From: Rhizobium sp. BK418
Lineage (GTDB): Bacteria; Pseudomonadota; Alphaproteobacteria; Rhizobiales; Rhizobiaceae
Direction of reading: 5' to 3'
Assembly: GCF_004341105.1 (NCBI RefSeq)
Contig: NZ_SLZK01000002.1
Location: 490,310-554,309, forward strand
Length of the DNA stretch: 64,000 nt
The position numbers and the translations under genes are program-made. The first letter of the stretch is position 1, and every line of letters starts with the position of its first letter. Below, piece after piece: positions 35,992 through 44,718 of this stretch. The notes beneath the pieces are model-generated. The model saw only the letters and a list, made by a program, of their open reading frames with translations, searched no databases and was not told the DNA's origin.

Positions 35992-36411
35992 TTGAGCCGA
36001 TGTGGGAGTGAAATTGCCGAGACAGGAGAGACGGAGCTGGAACAGCGCCGCCTGGCAAGCCGTATTGCCGCTTCCGTGGTCATCGCGATTTTCGCCTATC
36101 TCGGCCTGCTCTTCGGCGGCAATATCGTCATTGGCCCGTCGTCTGCGCCGAACAGCCTGTCTTCCTCCAGTCGGGATTCGCAGCAGACGCAGGTGACGGC
36201 GCGCGACGCTATCCGCGGGCTGCTGATCAGCGACCGCAAGCTGGCACCGAAACAGCAACTCCAGGATGCCGGCCCGGCCGCTCTCAATGCTGCTCCGGCG
36301 CTGCAATTTGGCGACTGGCGCCAAGTTGCCCCGGCATCCGAATTCGAGGCTCCGCTGCGCTCTGCCGCCGCCCGGGCCTACCAGTCCCGCGCACCGCCGC
36401 TGGCTGCCTGA
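35992..36411 (+). CDS. Possible small membrane protein between ybaL and secDF
   Basis: An open frame whose best starts are TTG at 35992 or 35983, giving about 139-142 residues; no in-frame ATG lies near. A charged N-terminus is followed by one clear hydrophobic helix (ASRIAASVVIAIFAYLGLLF) and a Ser/Ala-rich tail. Codon use continues in the style of the neighbours. No family recognised. The start is weakly supported, so the gene is plausible rather than certain. Confidence 0.4.
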   Translation: MSRCGSEIAETGETELEQRRLASRIAASVVIAIFAYLGLLFGGNIVIGPSSAPNSLSSSSRDSQQTQVTARDAIRGLLISDRKLAPKQQLQDAGPAALNAAPALQFGDWRQVAPASEFEAPLRSAAARAYQSRAPPLAA

Positions 36412-36497
36412 ATCACGTCGCCTTCGGGCGCTTCTGATCCAATAGATACGCCGTAGCGCGATGGCGCCGGCCAAAGCATTATCCAAGGACTTAAAAC

Positions 36498-39047
36498 ATG
36501 CGTAATTCACCATGGCTGGTGTTCACCTATTCGGTGATCATCGTGCTCGGCCTGTTGATCGCCCTGCCAAACGCGCTGCCACAGAGCGTTTTGCAGCGCG
36601 TGCCCTCCTGGTTGCCGCACAACCAGGTTTCTCTCGGCCTCGACCTTCGCGGCGGTTCGCACCTCGTGCTCGAAGTCGATGAAGCCGACCTCACCAAAGA
36701 GCGCTTGAATTCGCTGCTGCAGGACGCACGCCGGGTGCTGCGCGAAAAGAACATCCAGCCGAAGTCGGTCGTGCGCAACAACAACAATATCGTTGTTTCG
36801 CTTGCCGACCCATCGCAGAGCGACGCGGCCGTCACCCAGCTTCGCACCCTTGGCAATGTGATCTCCAGCGGCATCAGCGCCGGCCAGTCCGACCTTGCGG
36901 TCACGGCCGACGGCGGCAACATTACCATTGGCTTCTCGCCGGCCGGTATTGCAACCAATGTCGACAATGCCGTCGCGCAGAGCCTTGAAGTCATACGCCA
37001 GCGCGTCGACCAGGTCGGCGTTGCCGAGCCGACGATCCAGCGCATCGGCGCAAACCGCATTCTCGTGCAGCTTCCGGGTGCGCAGGATCCGTCCCGCCTT
37101 CGCGAGCTTCTCGGCTCTACCGCCAAAATGTCCTTCCATATGCTCGCCCCGAACGGCCAGGCCGGTCCGGGTGTGACGATCATGAAGGATGACCAGGGCA
37201 ACTCCTATCCGGTTCTCGATCGCGTCGAGATTTCCGGCGACCGCCTCTCGGATGCTCGCGTCAGTTTCGACCAGAGCCAGCAGCCGGTCGTCACGTTCCG
37301 CTTCGACAGTGCCGGTGCAACCCGCTTTGCCGATATCACCCGCCAGAATGTCGGCAATCCCTTCGCGATCGTGCTTGATGACAAAGTGTTGAGCGCGCCC
37401 GTTATCCGCGAGCCGATCACCGGCGGTTCGGGCCAGATCTCTGGCAACTTCACCACCGACAGCGCCAATACGCTGGCGGCCATGCTGCGCGCCGGCGCCC
37501 TGCCCGCCAAGCTGACCGTCATCGAAGAACGCACCGTCGGCGCCGACCTCGGCGCGGATGCGATCCGCATGGGCCTCTATGCCGGCGTCGTCGGCTTCGT
37601 GCTCGTCGCCGCCTTTATCCTGGTGCTCTACGGCACTTGGGGCATCCTGGCGAATATCGCACTTCTCATCCACACGATCCTGACCTTCTCGGCGCTGACG
37701 CTTGTCGGCGCGACACTGACCCTGCCCGGCATTGCCGGCGTCGTGCTCGGTATCGGCCTCGCGGTCGACGCGAACGTTCTGATCAACGAGCGTATCCGCG
37801 AAGAAACCCGCAAGGGCAAGAGCGCCTTTGCGGCCATCGACACCGGCTTCCGCCGTGCCTACTCGACCATCATCGACGGCAACATGACAGCGCTTATCGC
37901 AGCCGCTATCCTGTTCTGGTTCGGCTCCGGTCCGGTTCGCGGTTTTGCCGTCACCATGGCGCTCGGCCTCATCATCTCGATGTTCACCTCGGTCGCCTTC
38001 GTGCGCGTGGCGATGATCGAGATCACCCGTCGCCGGAAGATGAAGGTCCTGAACATCAAGCCGCTGATCCCCTTCAGCCCCTACGATAAGCATATCCAGT
38101 TCATGAAGGCGCGCTTCTTCGGCGTGACCGTCTCCGCGCTGCTGTCAATCGCTTCGATCGCCCTCTTCATCTATCCGGGCCTCAACTATGGCGTCGACTT
38201 CCGTGGCGGTATCCAGATGTCGGTGAAGACACAGGAAGCCGCCGATCTTGGCCGCTTCCGCGAGGGCCTGAATGGCCTTGGCCTCGGCGAAGTGGCACTG
38301 CAATCCTTCGGCGACAACAACACCATGCTGGTGCGCGCGCAGCGGCAGGAAGGCGGCGAAGAGGCTCAGACCGCAGCCGTCACCAAGCTCAAAGCCGAGA
38401 TCGTCAAGATCGACCCGTCCGCGATCGTCACCGGCACTGATGTCATCGGCCCGAAGGTCAGCGGCGAGCTTGCCTGGGCAGGTATCCTGTCCGTCGTGAT
38501 CGCCAGCCTCGCGATGCTGTTCTACATCTGGTACCGCTTCGAATGGCCCTTCGCGGTCGGCGCTATCGTCACCCTCATCCTCGATGTGACCAAGGCGATC
38601 GGCTTCTTCGCGCTGACGGGGCTCGACTTCAACCTCACAGCCATCGCGGCGATCCTGACGCTGGTCGGCTATTCGGTAAACGACAAGGTCGTCGTCTATG
38701 ACCGCATGCGTGAAAACATGCGCCTCTATAAGTCGATGCCGCTCCGCGAGATCATCGACAAGTCGATCAACGAAACACTAGCACGAAGCCTCTACACAAA
38801 CGCAACCGCCTTCCTCTCGCTGCTGCCGATGGCGATCTGGGGCGGCAGTGCGGTCGAAAGCTTCGCGATCCCGATGGCTTTCGGCATTCTCGTTGCGGCC
38901 GCGTCCTCGATCTTCATCGCAGCACCGATCCTGCTCTTCCTCGGCGACTGGCGCCGCCGTCATGCCAAGGCAGCCGCGCCTTCGAACGATGCAGCCGTGG
39001 AAATCATTCCGCCGGATGCCGGCCAGCCACGCAAAACGGCAGGCTGA
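36498..39047 (+). CDS. secDF: Fused protein export protein SecDF
   Basis: An 849-residue single-chain SecD-SecF. The SecD half starts MRNSPWLVFTYSVIIVLGLL, with the signature LGLDLRGGSHLVLEVD (about 47-62) and a large periplasmic domain, then six helices. The join is near residue 530 (HIQFMKARFFGVTVSALLS). The SecF half has NYGVDFRGGIQMSVK and the D-x-T-x-A region LILDVTKAIGFFALTGLDFN. It uses the proton gradient to complete Sec translocation. Separate secD and secF genes are the rule in enterics; fusions are regular in rhizobia. Confidence 0.96.
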   Translation: MRNSPWLVFTYSVIIVLGLLIALPNALPQSVLQRVPSWLPHNQVSLGLDLRGGSHLVLEVDEADLTKERLNSLLQDARRVLREKNIQPKSVVRNNNNIVVSLADPSQSDAAVTQLRTLGNVISSGISAGQSDLAVTADGGNITIGFSPAGIATNVDNAVAQSLEVIRQRVDQVGVAEPTIQRIGANRILVQLPGAQDPSRLRELLGSTAKMSFHMLAPNGQAGPGVTIMKDDQGNSYPVLDRVEISGDRLSDARVSFDQSQQPVVTFRFDSAGATRFADITRQNVGNPFAIVLDDKVLSAPVIREPITGGSGQISGNFTTDSANTLAAMLRAGALPAKLTVIEERTVGADLGADAIRMGLYAGVVGFVLVAAFILVLYGTWGILANIALLIHTILTFSALTLVGATLTLPGIAGVVLGIGLAVDANVLINERIREETRKGKSAFAAIDTGFRRAYSTIIDGNMTALIAAAILFWFGSGPVRGFAVTMALGLIISMFTSVAFVRVAMIEITRRRKMKVLNIKPLIPFSPYDKHIQFMKARFFGVTVSALLSIASIALFIYPGLNYGVDFRGGIQMSVKTQEAADLGRFREGLNGLGLGEVALQSFGDNNTMLVRAQRQEGGEEAQTAAVTKLKAEIVKIDPSAIVTGTDVIGPKVSGELAWAGILSVVIASLAMLFYIWYRFEWPFAVGAIVTLILDVTKAIGFFALTGLDFNLTAIAAILTLVGYSVNDKVVVYDRMRENMRLYKSMPLREIIDKSINETLARSLYTNATAFLSLLPMAIWGGSAVESFAIPMAFGILVAAASSIFIAAPILLFLGDWRRRHAKAAAPSNDAAVEIIPPDAGQPRKTAG

Positions 39048-39073
39048 ACCGCCGATATTTAAGTTGAACTTGG

Positions 39074-39105
39074 AGAGGGCGCCGGTTGCACAGCCGGCGC
39101 CCTCT
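39074..39105 (+). terminator. Terminator of secDF
   Basis: A perfect 12-bp GC-rich stem (AGAGGGCGCCGG at 39074-39085 with 39094-39105) and an 8-base loop, followed by TTTCTATGTT. It lies 26 bases after the secDF stop and before the kinase gene. Confidence 0.8.
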
Positions 39106-39143
39106 TTCTATGTTCGCTTTAAAGAGATCGGGAGCACCGTCAC

Positions 39144-39860
39144 ATGTCTTCCAGCCCGACGCCGAAGAAACCGGAAACCGTTTCCACCGGGTATCAGGAG
39201 GAGCGTATCAAACGCTTCCTCGCAACCGCCGCACACGACCTGCAATCGCCTCTCCGTCACATTGCCATGTATGCGGAAATGTTGCTCGACGATCTGGAAC
39301 CGATGCTGGACAGTGAACAGCTGCAGAGCCTCAAGACGATCATGGACAAGGCCCAGACGGCACAGCGGCTCACCAAGGCACTGATGAGCCTTGCGGGAAC
39401 GACCCCGCAAGTCACCATCGGTGACGTGCACCTCGCAGACGTTGTGCGGGATGCCTGGAGGCAGGTGCTCGAGGAATCTCCCGCCGGCGGCGCGACATTC
39501 GATGCGGAGAATCTACCCCTTATCCGCAGCGATGCTGCGCTTCTGACCATTGTCATGAAGCACCTCTTCTCCAATGCGCTGGCCCATCACGGCACCGCCG
39601 CGCCGCATGTTCGCATAAGGGCCGCACGGGAGGGTGCAGATTGGCGCATCATCGTTGGCGACAATGGCTGCGGCATCGAGCCGGCCTACCAGGACAAGAT
39701 CTTCGATGCCTTTTGGAAGCTGCCGAAGGCCGGCGGTATATCTGGTCCGGGGTTGGGTCTGACGACTACTCGCGAACTGCTCAGCGCGCTCGGCGGCGAT
39801 ATCAGGCTAGACTACTCCGACGAGAACGGCAGCCGCTTTGCGATCCGTCTGCCGGCCTGA
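39144..39860 (+). CDS. Histidine kinase without a sensor domain
   Basis: A 238-residue soluble kinase core. The HisKA helix has H31 in ATAAHDLQSPLRHIAMYAEM. The HATPase domain has an N-box variant (LFSNALAHHG), a G1 box (VGDNGCGIEP) and a G2 box (SGPGLGLTTTREL). Only about 22 residues precede the dimerisation helix, so input must come from a partner protein. The D-L-Q-S-P-L-R box recalls phytochrome-type kinases. It is convergent with a response regulator gene. Confidence 0.85.
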   Translation: MSSSPTPKKPETVSTGYQEERIKRFLATAAHDLQSPLRHIAMYAEMLLDDLEPMLDSEQLQSLKTIMDKAQTAQRLTKALMSLAGTTPQVTIGDVHLADVVRDAWRQVLEESPAGGATFDAENLPLIRSDAALLTIVMKHLFSNALAHHGTAAPHVRIRAAREGADWRIIVGDNGCGIEPAYQDKIFDAFWKLPKAGGISGPGLGLTTTRELLSALGGDIRLDYSDENGSRFAIRLPA

Positions 39861-39961
39861 CCAAAGCGCGCAGCAATCTTACAGATTTGCTTAGCGGGCT
39901 CTAAGCCCGGGCTTTCGCGTATCGTTGTCGCAAAACCGCTGCACACTTTGGGCGACATGCC

Positions 39962-40420
39962 CTAGGCGCTGTAATCGTCCTTCCAGAAATCCGGCACGTC
40001 ATAGGTCACGTATTCGCGGAGGATGTGCTGCAAGGTTTGCACGTCGATCTCATCCTTACCAATCCGGAAGTCTACACCGTATTCTGGGAATTCCTGGAAA
40101 TAATTGCCTGAAATATCGGTCGAGATGACGCCGATCGGACCGGTATAGCCGATGCCCCTGAGCTCTGGCACAGTTTCGCGAAAATCTGCGTTCGGCAATA
40201 AGCGGTTGTCGAGAAGAATGAGATCGAAGCGGGCAGCCTTCACCTTGTCCAGTGCATCTCCGATCGATTGCGAATATTCGACATCGACGCGCGGTTCGGG
40301 AAGATCCGCGATCTTCTTCTTGAGCGAACGGAACTCGATGAATTCGTCATCGACGAACAGTACCTTCACCGCATTCCTGCGTGTTGCTTCCGCACTCATC
40401 GTTTCATCTTTCCCTGACAT
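39962..40420 (-). CDS. Stand-alone response regulator receiver
   Basis: A 152-residue receiver domain protein (VKVLFVDDEFIEFRSLKKKI; LILLDNRLLPNADF with the phospho-acceptor Asp; a Lys in RIGKDEIDVQ). It has about 15 extra N-terminal and 25 extra C-terminal residues but no output domain. An internal ATG at 40399 (MSAEATRR) is an alternative start. It lies 9 bases after the LuxR gene, so they are likely co-transcribed. Confidence 0.8.
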   Translation of the reverse strand: MSGKDETMSAEATRRNAVKVLFVDDEFIEFRSLKKKIADLPEPRVDVEYSQSIGDALDKVKAARFDLILLDNRLLPNADFRETVPELRGIGYTGPIGVISTDISGNYFQEFPEYGVDFRIGKDEIDVQTLQHILREYVTYDVPDFWKDDYSA

Positions 40421-40429
40421 GACGCCAGC

Positions 40430-41134
40430 TCACGAAACCAGACCGTTTCGCAACGCAATCGCCACCATATGAACGCGGTTGACGGCATCGAGTTTTCGGA
40501 CCGCGGCCGTTATATGCGAATTGACGGTGTGTTCGGAAAGGCCGAGGATGATGGCAATTTCTGCGGAGGTCTTGCCTTCGCTCGTCCACTTGACGATTTC
40601 GGTTTCGCGCTGCGTGAGCCGACCTGACATTTCCTGCGTCAGGATTTCCTCATACAATTTGTCGAAGATGCGCATTGCATCGAGCAGGATATCCGCCACT
40701 TCGCCCTGGTCCGGCTCCTGACGCTGGCCGCTGAGCACCAGACAGTAGCGACGTCCTTCAGGCGTAAACAGCGGAATGAACAGGAATGAGCTACCGCTGA
40801 ATTCATTGAAGATGAGGTCTGACGGATAACCTTCTATCGCCGTACTTTTCCCGTGAACCGGTGCCGTCAAAAACTGTGCCGTCCGCGCCTTCGCGGTTCC
40901 GAGCGCCTCCTTGAGGGTCTTGATGAAGAGGCTCATGCGCCGTTCGACGACATTGGTGATGACAACTTCGCGTTCGCCGAAAGGGGTAGCGACTTCCGAG
41001 ATGCGCGCCAGAGTAAAATTATCGAAATTGTAATGCTGTGCGGCCGCCTTCAACAGTCGAAAAAAATCCGTGCGATTGATGGCCCGGCTAAGTTCCGGAC
41101 CTGCATGAAAGGGGACTGCGCCAGCATTGGTCAT
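40430..41134 (-). CDS. LuxR-family regulator resembling VisN/VisR
   Basis: A 234-residue regulator. A ligand-binding-like domain (about 15-160) is followed by a C-terminal GerE helix-turn-helix (LTQRETEIVKWTSEGKTSAE then LGLSEHTVNSHITAAVRKLD). The architecture and the NRVHMVAIALRNGLVS end resemble VisN and VisR. A strong GGAGGAGGA site lies 10 bases before the ATG at 41134; a GTG at 41140 is possible. No luxI-like synthase is seen in the window. Confidence 0.85.
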   Translation of the reverse strand: MTNAGAVPFHAGPELSRAINRTDFFRLLKAAAQHYNFDNFTLARISEVATPFGEREVVITNVVERRMSLFIKTLKEALGTAKARTAQFLTAPVHGKSTAIEGYPSDLIFNEFSGSSFLFIPLFTPEGRRYCLVLSGQRQEPDQGEVADILLDAMRIFDKLYEEILTQEMSGRLTQRETEIVKWTSEGKTSAEIAIILGLSEHTVNSHITAAVRKLDAVNRVHMVAIALRNGLVS

Positions 41135-41140
41135 TCCCAC

Positions 41141-41583
41141 TCTTCCTCCTCCCCAATTCCCAGTCCGCCGATCCCGAAATCTTGGGATATACGTCTTAAA
41201 CGCGAACAGTTACAAAAATTGCGAGGCAGTTGATGATCGGTAACGAAACGGGGGCCTTTCGATATCGCAGGCGGAGACATCTCGACTACAGGTGGTGCAT
41301 AGGGCAGTTTACGCGAATAGTGGCTCTTACCTAGGTATCCCAATCTCTCTGCATTCAACATCCATGGATGCGGAAGACAGTGCCAGAAGTAAGCGCGGGA
41401 GAGCCGGTCGGTCTTTCAGCTAAGGGGTTGGCTGACGTTCGTGGCGGCGAACACGGATCGGGCGGCTCTCTCAGCGCTTTTTTCTTCTCTTTGGTTGCAT
41501 CTTGAAATGCACCGCCAAGCTTGTCAATTGTGCTTTCTTGCGGTCATCTACCTTTGCATGCGCAGAGATTGCGGTTATCGCAA
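41141..41583. other. Non-coding region upstream of the LuxR gene
   Basis: About 440 bases between the start of the LuxR regulator and the end of the next minus-strand gene. Small open frames on either strand show no family features. The LuxR promoter is presumably in the part nearest 41141. No terminator hairpin for the neighbouring receiver gene is obvious. Confidence 0.45.
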
Positions 41584-41955
41584 TCACCGATTGCCAACGA
41601 TGCCTGCGAAATCCAGTGGCTTCTCCAGGTAGAAATCGGCTCCGGCAGCAAGCGCCCGTTCACGGTCTTCCACCGCATCCGAACCGCTGCAAACACCAAG
41701 ACGCATGGCAGAAAAGCGGTCATCCCGCCGCAGTTGCGCGATCAGCCCGCTACCGCTGTCGAGTGGCATGTAGAGATCGGCGATCAGTATATCCGGCACG
41801 CCTTCGCCTCCTTCCAGACGCCTCTCAAGCGCCTCGAATGCGGCCTGCGCGGTGGAAAAGCAGAATAGATCAATATTCACCTGCTGTTTCTTTCGGATAT
41901 AGTCGAGATAGAAGAGATCATCCCTGCTGTCGTCGACGTAAAACAAGATCGGCAT
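41584..41955 (-). CDS. Stand-alone response regulator receiver
   Basis: A 123-residue receiver. The ATG at 41955 (MPILFYVDDSRDDLFYLDYI) starts right at the first beta-strand and has a weak GGGG site; upstream ATGs such as 41997 would add 14 residues. D60 is the expected phospho-acceptor (ILIADLYMPLDSGSG) and Lys lies in LEKPLDFAG. It is divergent from the large membrane kinase, suggesting they work together. Confidence 0.8.
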   Translation of the reverse strand: MPILFYVDDSRDDLFYLDYIRKKQQVNIDLFCFSTAQAAFEALERRLEGGEGVPDILIADLYMPLDSGSGLIAQLRRDDRFSAMRLGVCSGSDAVEDRERALAAGADFYLEKPLDFAGIVGNR

Positions 41956-42161
41956 CTGGCCCCACAATCCGGATATTGTTTTCGTTCGCCCCTGCATTGT
42001 CCTTCGCTGGGACATTAACGCCACTTCACTAAAATTCGATATCGACCTTCAAGGATTTGCTGTCGAAAGCATGTTTCACGCAAAAAAATCTGCCTATTGA
42101 GTATTCGGCGATTTCGGAAAAAATATCTTGCCAACAGGAATGTGGCAGGGAGGTAGCGCGC

Positions 42162-44303
42162 GTGGGGGATGCCGTTAGATCAGGTCGACACGGTGCGGAA
42201 AGCAAACGCTACCGCATGATCGCGCTTATCATCGGCTGTCTGCTGGTCCTGCTCGGTCTGACCGCCCTGATTGGGTGGTTCCTCGAGATCGAAATTATCA
42301 TCTCGATCGTACCGGGCTTTCCGTCCATGGCGTTCAATACCGCCCTCTGCTTCGTGCTCTCGGGTATCGGTCTCGCCATGTCGATGGAGACGGGCAAGCG
42401 CTATCGCATCGCGTCCTCCATTACGTGCGGCCTTGCCGCCCTGCTTTCCGCGGTGCGCCTGACGGAGATCATCACGCTCGGCCGCACGATTCACAATGTC
42501 GATGTGTTCCTGACACAGTTTGTCATCTCTCCAGCCTTTGCCGAGCAGATCGGCGGCGGTATGGGGCCGAACACGGCGCTGATCTTCCTGATATCAAATC
42601 TGTCCATTCTCCTCGCTCTCCACGAGAGGGAGTGGCGCGGACAGCTTGTACAGGAACTCACCAGCTATATCGCGATCACACTCGGCATGATCGCGCTTGC
42701 CGGATATGTCACCGATGCCGAACAGGGGTATCGCTGGGGTCCCTATGCCGCGATGGCACTGCATACTGCTATCGGTCTGGTGGCTTTCGGCTGTGGGCTT
42801 CTCGCCAGATCCTGGTGGATGTTGCCAGCCAACAGGGCGCAAATCCCCCTCTGGATACCGGCAACGATCTGTTTTACGGGACTCGTCGTTGATCTCTATA
42901 CACCGCTTGGCGTGGCGAACGGTATTCTGTATGTCCCGCTCGTGATGACGGCGCTCTGGTTCGGCAATCGCAACGCCCCGATCTTCTTCGCTTTCGTTTG
43001 CACCGTCCTGATCCTGCTCGGTTTCTTTGCCGTCGATTATCCACAGGACGAATTCTGGCGAGAGGCTGCCAACCGCTCGATCACAGCTGCGACGCTCTGG
43101 CTGGTCGCCATCTTCGTCTTCTATTTCATGCGCAATAGTCAGCATCTGGAGACGGAGCGCATCCGCTTCAGCGCGCTGGTGCGTAATACGCCTGACGCGG
43201 TTATCAGCATCGACGATGCGGGCTGGATCACAAGTTTCAATCCCGCTGCCGAGGCGATGTTCGGCTACACGCCGCAGGAGGCGATCGGCAACAACATCAA
43301 AATGCTGATGCCGGAACCCTATCATTCCGAACACGACACCTATCTCGGCAATTACCGCCGCACTGGAGAGGAACGCATCATCGGCACGACGCGCATGGTT
43401 TCCGGCCGGCGCAAGAACGGCGTGATCTTTCCGATCGACCTCTCGGTTAGCGCTATCGTCACGGGCTCGGGCAAGACCTTCGTCGGCATCGTGCGAGATA
43501 TCAGTGAGCGCGTGCAGCAAGAAGAGCGGATGAAGACAACGCTCGTCCAACTTGAGGAATATACCGCTGATCTCGAACGCTCCAATCACGATCTCGATGA
43601 GTTCGCTTATATTGCCTCGCACGATCTCAAGGAGCCGCTGCGCGGTCTGCACAATCACTCCCGTTTCCTGCTGGAGGATTACGAAGACAAGCTCGACGAA
43701 GACGGCGTGCGCCGGCTGAACCGGCTGGTCCGCCTCAGCCAGCGCATGGAAAAGCTCGTCAACGATCTCCTTTATTTCTCGCGCATCGGCCGCCAGCAGC
43801 TCGCCGTCAAGCGAACCGATATCGGCACTATTGTCCGCGACGTCGTGTCCACCATGGAGCTTCTTCTGGAGGAGCGGCATGCGAAGGTCATCATCGATGG
43901 CGTGCTGCCGGAAGTCATCTGCGATGCTCCACGTCTGACCGAAGTGTTTCGCAACCTCGTGACAAATGCCGTGAAATATAACGACAAGCCCCTGCCACTC
44001 GTCAGCATCGGCTATCTGGACCATTATTCCGGCCAGGATGGGACGGCGGCGCGCAACGTCTTCTATGTGAAGGACAACGGCAAAGGCATACCCCAAGAAT
44101 TCTACGAGGATATTTTCCGCATTTTCAAACGGCTCGAAAAATCGCAGGATTCCGACGACGGCACCGGCGCCGGGCTCACCTTCGTGCGCAAGATCATTGG
44201 GCGTCACAATGGTGAGATATGGCTTGAATCCGAAGTCGGCGTCGGCACGACATTTTATTTCACTCTGGGAAGGAAGCGCGAGGGGCAGAATGCAGCAGCG
44301 TGA
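42162..44303 (+). CDS. Membrane histidine kinase with PAS domain
   Basis: A 713-residue kinase. The GTG at 42162 is preferred because AGGGAGG lies 8 bases before it, although the frame is open from 42057. An N-terminal region with about eight membrane helices (MASE-like; type uncertain) runs to about 325. A PAS domain (about 335-450; NTPDAVISIDDAGWITSFNP), a coiled coil, a HisKA domain with H487 (IASHDLKEPLRGL) and HATPase (NLVTNAVKYND; DNGKGIP) follow. The H-box is of the phytochrome-kinase type. The gene overlaps the next regulator by 14 bases. Confidence 0.9.
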   Translation: MGDAVRSGRHGAESKRYRMIALIIGCLLVLLGLTALIGWFLEIEIIISIVPGFPSMAFNTALCFVLSGIGLAMSMETGKRYRIASSITCGLAALLSAVRLTEIITLGRTIHNVDVFLTQFVISPAFAEQIGGGMGPNTALIFLISNLSILLALHEREWRGQLVQELTSYIAITLGMIALAGYVTDAEQGYRWGPYAAMALHTAIGLVAFGCGLLARSWWMLPANRAQIPLWIPATICFTGLVVDLYTPLGVANGILYVPLVMTALWFGNRNAPIFFAFVCTVLILLGFFAVDYPQDEFWREAANRSITAATLWLVAIFVFYFMRNSQHLETERIRFSALVRNTPDAVISIDDAGWITSFNPAAEAMFGYTPQEAIGNNIKMLMPEPYHSEHDTYLGNYRRTGEERIIGTTRMVSGRRKNGVIFPIDLSVSAIVTGSGKTFVGIVRDISERVQQEERMKTTLVQLEEYTADLERSNHDLDEFAYIASHDLKEPLRGLHNHSRFLLEDYEDKLDEDGVRRLNRLVRLSQRMEKLVNDLLYFSRIGRQQLAVKRTDIGTIVRDVVSTMELLLEERHAKVIIDGVLPEVICDAPRLTEVFRNLVTNAVKYNDKPLPLVSIGYLDHYSGQDGTAARNVFYVKDNGKGIPQEFYEDIFRIFKRLEKSQDSDDGTGAGLTFVRKIIGRHNGEIWLESEVGVGTTFYFTLGRKREGQNAAA

Positions 44304-44715
44304 CACGCAACCGATCCTCATCGTCGAGGACAGTGAGGACGATTTCGAAGCGACCATGCGGGCATTCAAGCGCACCAATCTGCGCAATCCCATCCGCTGG
44401 GCCGCCTCCGGACAGGAGGCGCTCGACGCGCTCGCGTCCATGGCACCGAAGCCCGGCCTTATCCTGCTCGACCTCAACATGCCGGGTCTCGACGGTCGCA
44501 AAACGCTGGAAGCGATCAAATCCAACGCGCATTGGCGCAAGATCCCGGTCGTGATCCTGACGACATCGGACGACGAGCGCGACATTGAGGGCTGCTATGC
44601 ACTCGGCGCCAATACCTATGTACAGAAGCCGGTCGATCTCGACGGGCTGTTCGCCGCCATCCAGCGGCTCAAGGAATACTGGTTCGAAATCGCGATCCTG
44701 CCCCTAGAGGACTGA
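44290..44715 (+). CDS. Rcp1-like response regulator
   Basis: A 141-residue single receiver domain. The start at 44290 overlaps the kinase end by 14 bases in another frame. ILIVEDSEDDFEATMRAFKR gives the acidic pair, D61 is the phospho-acceptor (LILLDLNMPG), and Lys is in VQKPVDLDG. The SEDD-x6-AF-K/R pattern and the D-L-N-M-P-G motif are typical of Rcp1-type regulators of phytochrome kinases. It is followed 3 bases later by the hybrid kinase. Confidence 0.88.
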   Translation: MQQRDTQPILIVEDSEDDFEATMRAFKRTNLRNPIRWAASGQEALDALASMAPKPGLILLDLNMPGLDGRKTLEAIKSNAHWRKIPVVILTTSDDERDIEGCYALGANTYVQKPVDLDGLFAAIQRLKEYWFEIAILPLED

Positions 44716-44718
44716 CGT

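Noticed and set aside
36507..38093. Long minus-strand open frame (528 codons) opposite secDF
   Set aside because: It lies entirely against secDF, is Asp/Arg/His-rich with no domain features, and arises from GC-rich codon bias.
39895..39909. 6-bp hairpin after the sensorless kinase
   Set aside because: The stem is short and no T-run follows, so I do not call it a terminator.
42594..44585. Minus-strand open frame of 663 codons opposite the membrane kinase
   Set aside because: The opposite strand has clear PAS, HisKA and HATPase motifs; this frame has none and spans two real genes.
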